Below are positions 19,329-21,523 of a stretch of DNA of 21,523 bases, piece after piece. The notes beneath the pieces are model-generated. The model saw only the letters and a list, made by a program, of their open reading frames with translations, was not told the origin of the DNA and made no database searches. This stretch comes from Chara braunii (Eukaryota > Streptophyta > Charophyceae > Charales > Characeae), in NCBI GenBank assembly GCA_003427395.1, contig BFEA01000078.1:3113143-3134665 (forward strand). The letters are read 5' to 3'. The position numbers and the translations under genes are program-made. The first letter of the stretch is position 1. Every line of letters begins with the position of its first letter.

Positions 19329-19889
19329 TTTTTTTGTTTGTTGCCAACTCCTGGCTTCGTCATCATGCTTCTCCTTCTTCCTGTGTGCTCTTTCCTCACG
19401 CGCAGCTTTTTCTTCCTCCTCCCGTAGTTTCTCTTCGGCCTCTTGCTTCTTCTTCTCCTCACGTTCCTGCTTACGACGCATTTTTTCTTCTCGCCGTGCC
19501 GTCTCTTGTTGAAAGAGCTTCTGTAGCTCCTCAATCTGTTTCTTCATCTGAGTCTCCTCTACTCCTCCTCGCAGTTGGCCTCTACAAGCAGGTGGTGAGT
19601 TCGGGCGACCTCGATCTCCTCCATATCTTGAACTACTCTCGCCTGCGCTGGTCTTCCAACATTGGTTCTTATAATGTCCTGGTTCACCGCAGTTGTAGCA
19701 AATCGGTGGACGCCTCGGGTATTCCCGCGAGCTGTAACCGCTTTCTCGCTGGTAGTCACGCCTCTCGTTGTGATAATCACGCCCTCCGTCCCGTCCACTA
19801 TCACGTCCACTGCCACTATCGCGTCCTTGGTCCCTGCCTCGTTCACGTTCTCTACCCCAATAGCGTTCATAGTCGTTGTCATTCGCCAT
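19236..19889 (-). pseudogene. Gag-like ORF1 with CCHC zinc knuckle and coiled coil
   Basis: ATG at 19889, about 113 bases inside the unit start. Residues 1-60 are Arg/Asp/Gly-rich. C64, C67, H72 and C77 (CYNCGEPGHYKNQC) form a perfect CX2CX4HX4C zinc knuckle. A strongly charged Glu/Lys/Gln-rich region at about 110-182 should form a coiled coil. The protein probably binds the element's RNA, like Gag or ORF1 proteins of other retroelements. The frame itself has no internal stop and ends at 19236-19238; the last 30 or so residues lie beyond the slippery site and look non-homologous. Most PLEs are described with a single ORF, so a Gag-like ORF1 is notable. The coding sequence looks intact, although the rest of the element is dead. 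Confidence 0.85.
19329..19335 (-). promoter_or_regulatory. Candidate -1 frameshift slippery site, A AAA AAA
   Basis: In ORF1 phase the mRNA reads ACA AAA AAA TCT, so the heptamer A AAA AAA has exactly the X XXY YYZ phasing of a -1 site. Slipping back one base enters the frame that continues through the SAP-like and GIY-YIG regions. Eleven bases downstream GGACCT could pair with AGGTCT (one G-U), a weak stimulator. Simple loss or gain of an A in a decayed ORF is the alternative. Confidence 0.5.
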
Positions 19890-20002
19890 CCCTCACCACT
19901 CCTAAATTCGACTAAGTCTCAATTTAACCAACTCCACGAGGGAGTAAACGTGTTCACTCAAGCTCTGCAAATATTCCAAGCCGGTTTGCACGCGCCTTCT
20001 GG

Positions 20003-20871
20003 AGTGTTGTATCGTAGTTTTTTGTGTCAGAAGACAAACACGTACACTCAACAAAGCCTTATTCCAAGTTAGAATCAAGTGTACAAAATATAAAACAGTG
20101 AATAGAACAGTGAAGTCACACAAGTCTGGTAGGTATGGCTACCCCGACCAGTTTCGGCCACCGCCATGTGGCCGTCTTCAGGGGGATTACCCGCCAACTT
20201 CACCCCCGTCTCCTCTCCTTACCATCCACATTCCCACCACCGTTTGTCAACACCGCAATCATCTCCAGAAACAACTGCGGGTCTTCGCCCGTTAGACCCG
20301 AAAAAAGGAAGACCTATGCACAAAACACTATTCATATAGTACAGGAACTCGCAACCCTTAGTACGGTAGTACTTCCTACCTACAGCGGCGGTTCGGATGT
20401 GTTCCGAAACCTGAGCCCGAGATCTGAGCTCAAACAAAAAAATAGCAGGTCAGGTCTTGCCCCCGAGTTCCGACAGTACCAAATACCGGTTCGCAGACCC
20501 TGCTAAAATTATAGACAGGTCCTAGCATCCGACCAGGAGCAGGGTCAACACCGTAGCAAGGCATAAATCTTTCAATAGCTCCTATCGTCCAAATAACACT
20601 GTTCTCGGGCCCTGTCCGAACTTACCATAACCAGGCCCTGTCCAAATTTCGTGCCCTGTCAAAGCTTCAAGGAGCAGGGTGAAAACAGTAGCAAGGCATA
20701 TTAGATCCTGTCATCCAAATAACACTGTTCTCAGACCCTGTCCGAACTTACCATAGCCTGGGTCAAAACAGTGGCAGGCATAGGACCTTCAATAGATCCT
20801 AGGACGAATACATCTCAGAACTCAAATTTCTTACAGTTATCATACCAGAGTCCCTGCTGAATATTCCGCAG
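20003..20871 (-). repeat. Upstream (5') pseudo-LTR of the Penelope-like element
   Basis: Direct copy of 14645-15510. In the tandem model it is a 5'-truncated remnant of a preceding unit, cut at 20871, whose 3' end joins the complete unit at about 20002. ORF1 begins 113 bases after that junction. The candidate duplication GTGGTG starts two bases beyond its end. It carries the better-preserved hammerhead-like motif. Confidence 0.92.
20132..20193 (-). ncRNA. Hammerhead-ribozyme-like motif in the pseudo-LTR
   Basis: On the - strand, in order: GGGTAAT, CCCC, core CTGAAGA, C, helix II arm GGCCAC, loop ATGGCG, arm GTGGCC, GAAA, CTG, GTC, GGGG, TAGCC, ATACC. CCCC and GGGG flank the core exactly as helix I requires, with an outer GGT/ACC pairing beyond an internal loop, as in type I hammerheads. 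Cleavage would fall after GTC, between 20146 and 20145. Helix III would be minimal (one or two pairs). One extra C between the core and helix II is atypical. Hammerheads are known in PLE pseudo-LTRs, where they process the RNA. Confidence 0.65.
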
Positions 20872-20872
20872 C

Positions 20873-20878
20873 GTGGTG
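20873..20878. repeat. Candidate target-site duplication, right copy
   Basis: GTGGTG, matching 14588-14593 on the other side of the Penelope-like element. The homology between the two pseudo-LTRs ends two bases before it. Confidence 0.6.
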
Positions 20879-21321
20879 ACATTGAAAAAATTAAAAAAAA
20901 TCGAAATGACCTATAAAATAGCAAACGAAAATACTTATTTTGGCTGGTTGATTTTTTTTTTTCGTTTTCAATTAAAAAAATATTATTCTTGAAAAAAAGT
21001 TTTTGAAAAATTTATAGGGAGTTACCCATCGATGTACCCCACCCTCCTATAAAATAAAAACATACCCCCCCAACCAAAAAAAAATATATATATATACCTC
21101 TCTCTGTGAACTTCATGAACTCCCGTGTTGTGAACGTCGTGAACTCCATAACCGGTCTCCGTCGACAGACCCCGTGAACGGTGAACGGGGGTACGGAACT
21201 GGCGCATTGACTCGGCCTGCGCTATCGGCCTGTGCGGAAAAAAAAAAAAAATACAAAAATTTGGGGGGGGGGGGGTTATGTGTGAAAACAAAATTAAAAA
21301 TATAGAAAAAAATTAAATATC
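20879..21321. other. AT-rich flank with homopolymers
   Basis: AT-rich with A and T runs. An A run of about 13 bases ends near 21251 and a G13 run lies at 21263-21275. It contains the GTGAAC cluster at 21106-21186. No gene is seen. Confidence 0.6.
21106..21186 (+). repeat. GTGAAC hexamer cluster, right flank
   Basis: GTGAAC occurs at 21106, 21130, 21139, 21174 and 21181, with one ATGAAC between. The last two lie in a head-to-tail GTGAACG GTGAACG arrangement. Confidence 0.8.
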
Positions 21322-21365
21322 GATTGATTGATTGTTTTTTTGTTGACTGATTGATTGATTGATTG

Positions 21366-21413
<48 letters not shown>

Positions 21414-21453
21414 GTTGATTGATTGATTGAGTGATTGATTGATTGATTGATTG
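21322..21453. repeat. (GATT)n tandem repeat
   Basis: About 130 bases of GATT units with GGTT, GTTT and GAGT variants. All translations (Ile-Asn-Gln-Ser on the - strand) are artefacts. Confidence 0.97.
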
Positions 21454-21486
21454 GTGGGGGAGGCGTCCTCCCTCCCCTACCCCCGG

Positions 21487-21487
21487 C

Positions 21488-21523
<36 letters not shown>
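21487..21523. repeat. (CA)n microsatellite at the window edge
   Basis: CA dinucleotides run to the last base, so the full length is unknown. Confidence 0.95.

Larger units (their letters stand above)
14594..20872 (-). mobile_element. Penelope-like retroelement with N-terminal GIY-YIG and pseudo-LTRs
   Basis: Read on the - strand: pseudo-LTR, short leader, CCHC ORF1, pol frame with SAP-like and GIY-YIG regions, PLE-type RT, 3' region, second pseudo-LTR, poly(A). The RT has PLE signatures (PLDRNPEETLVMCP, LPKHKD with RFRPI, DIKDMFSKLPH, GIPMGKATSP). Direct, not inverted, terminal repeats offset by 5358-5361 bases fit the tandem partial-copy structure known for PLEs. The repeats lack TG...CA ends, and I see no tRNA primer site. 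GIY-YIG upstream of RT is the permuted order described for the Chlamys/Naiad groups; canonical PLEs have it downstream. Stops, a frameshift and an altered active site show the copy is dead. Confidence 0.9.

Noticed and set aside
14645-20871. Interpretation as a true LTR retrotransposon
   Set aside because: The repeats lack TG...CA ends, no primer binding site or polypurine tract is evident, there is no integrase, and the RT and GIY-YIG are PLE-type.
21322-21453. GATT array as a CRISPR-like or satellite array
   Set aside because: It is a plain tetranucleotide microsatellite with no spacer structure.
21113-21523. Minus-strand open frame with Ile-Asn-Gln-Ser repeats
   Set aside because: It is a translation of the (GATT)n and (CA)n repeats.

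Overview
The window looks like a repeat-rich eukaryotic nuclear genome, most likely from the green plant lineage. My best guess is a streptophyte alga such as Chara. That guess rests on remembered resemblance of the glutamate-rich ORF, the retrotransposon pol spacer and the CCHC proteins to Chara sequences, so treat it as inference. I see no intact host gene, no tRNA or rRNA gene and no CRISPR array. Almost everything recognisable is a decayed mobile element or simple repeat.

Left part (1-6876): an AT-rich stretch and a cluster of GC palindromes (287-371) lead into a 5'-truncated, inactivated Ty3/gypsy retrotransposon on the + strand. Its pol order can still be read: protease tail (384-626), linker, reverse transcriptase (1293-2282), RNase H (2243-2899), spacer, integrase (3402-4650). 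Frameshifts, in-frame stops and lost catalytic residues kill RT and RNase H. Downstream on the same strand lie an unknown frame (4644-5081), a Glu-rich acidic ORF (5257-6057) and an unexplained open frame (6058-6876).

Middle (6877-14590): mostly non-coding sequence with (GA)n, (TCC)n, (GT)n and (GGGT)n microsatellites, a decayed CCHC zinc-knuckle fragment (9603 on), an inverted repeat (8295-8369), an isolated hammerhead-like core (12046-12078) and a foldback/MITE-like element (13387-13737).

Right part (14594-20872): the most interesting object, a Penelope-like retroelement on the - strand. It has about 866-bp direct repeats at both ends (pseudo-LTRs), a poly(A) end, a candidate 6-bp target-site duplication (GTGGTG), a CCHC Gag-like ORF1, a canonical A AAA AAA slippery site joining ORF1 to the pol frame, a SAP-like segment, a GIY-YIG endonuclease located N-terminal to the RT (permuted order), and a PLE-type RT. 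Each pseudo-LTR carries a hammerhead-ribozyme-like motif on the sense strand; the 20132-20193 copy keeps the core CTGAAGA/GAAA/GTC and the other is mutated. The element has stops, a frameshift and a changed RT active site, so it is dead. The window ends in AT-rich sequence, a GTGAAC-rich cluster, (GATT)n and (CA)n.
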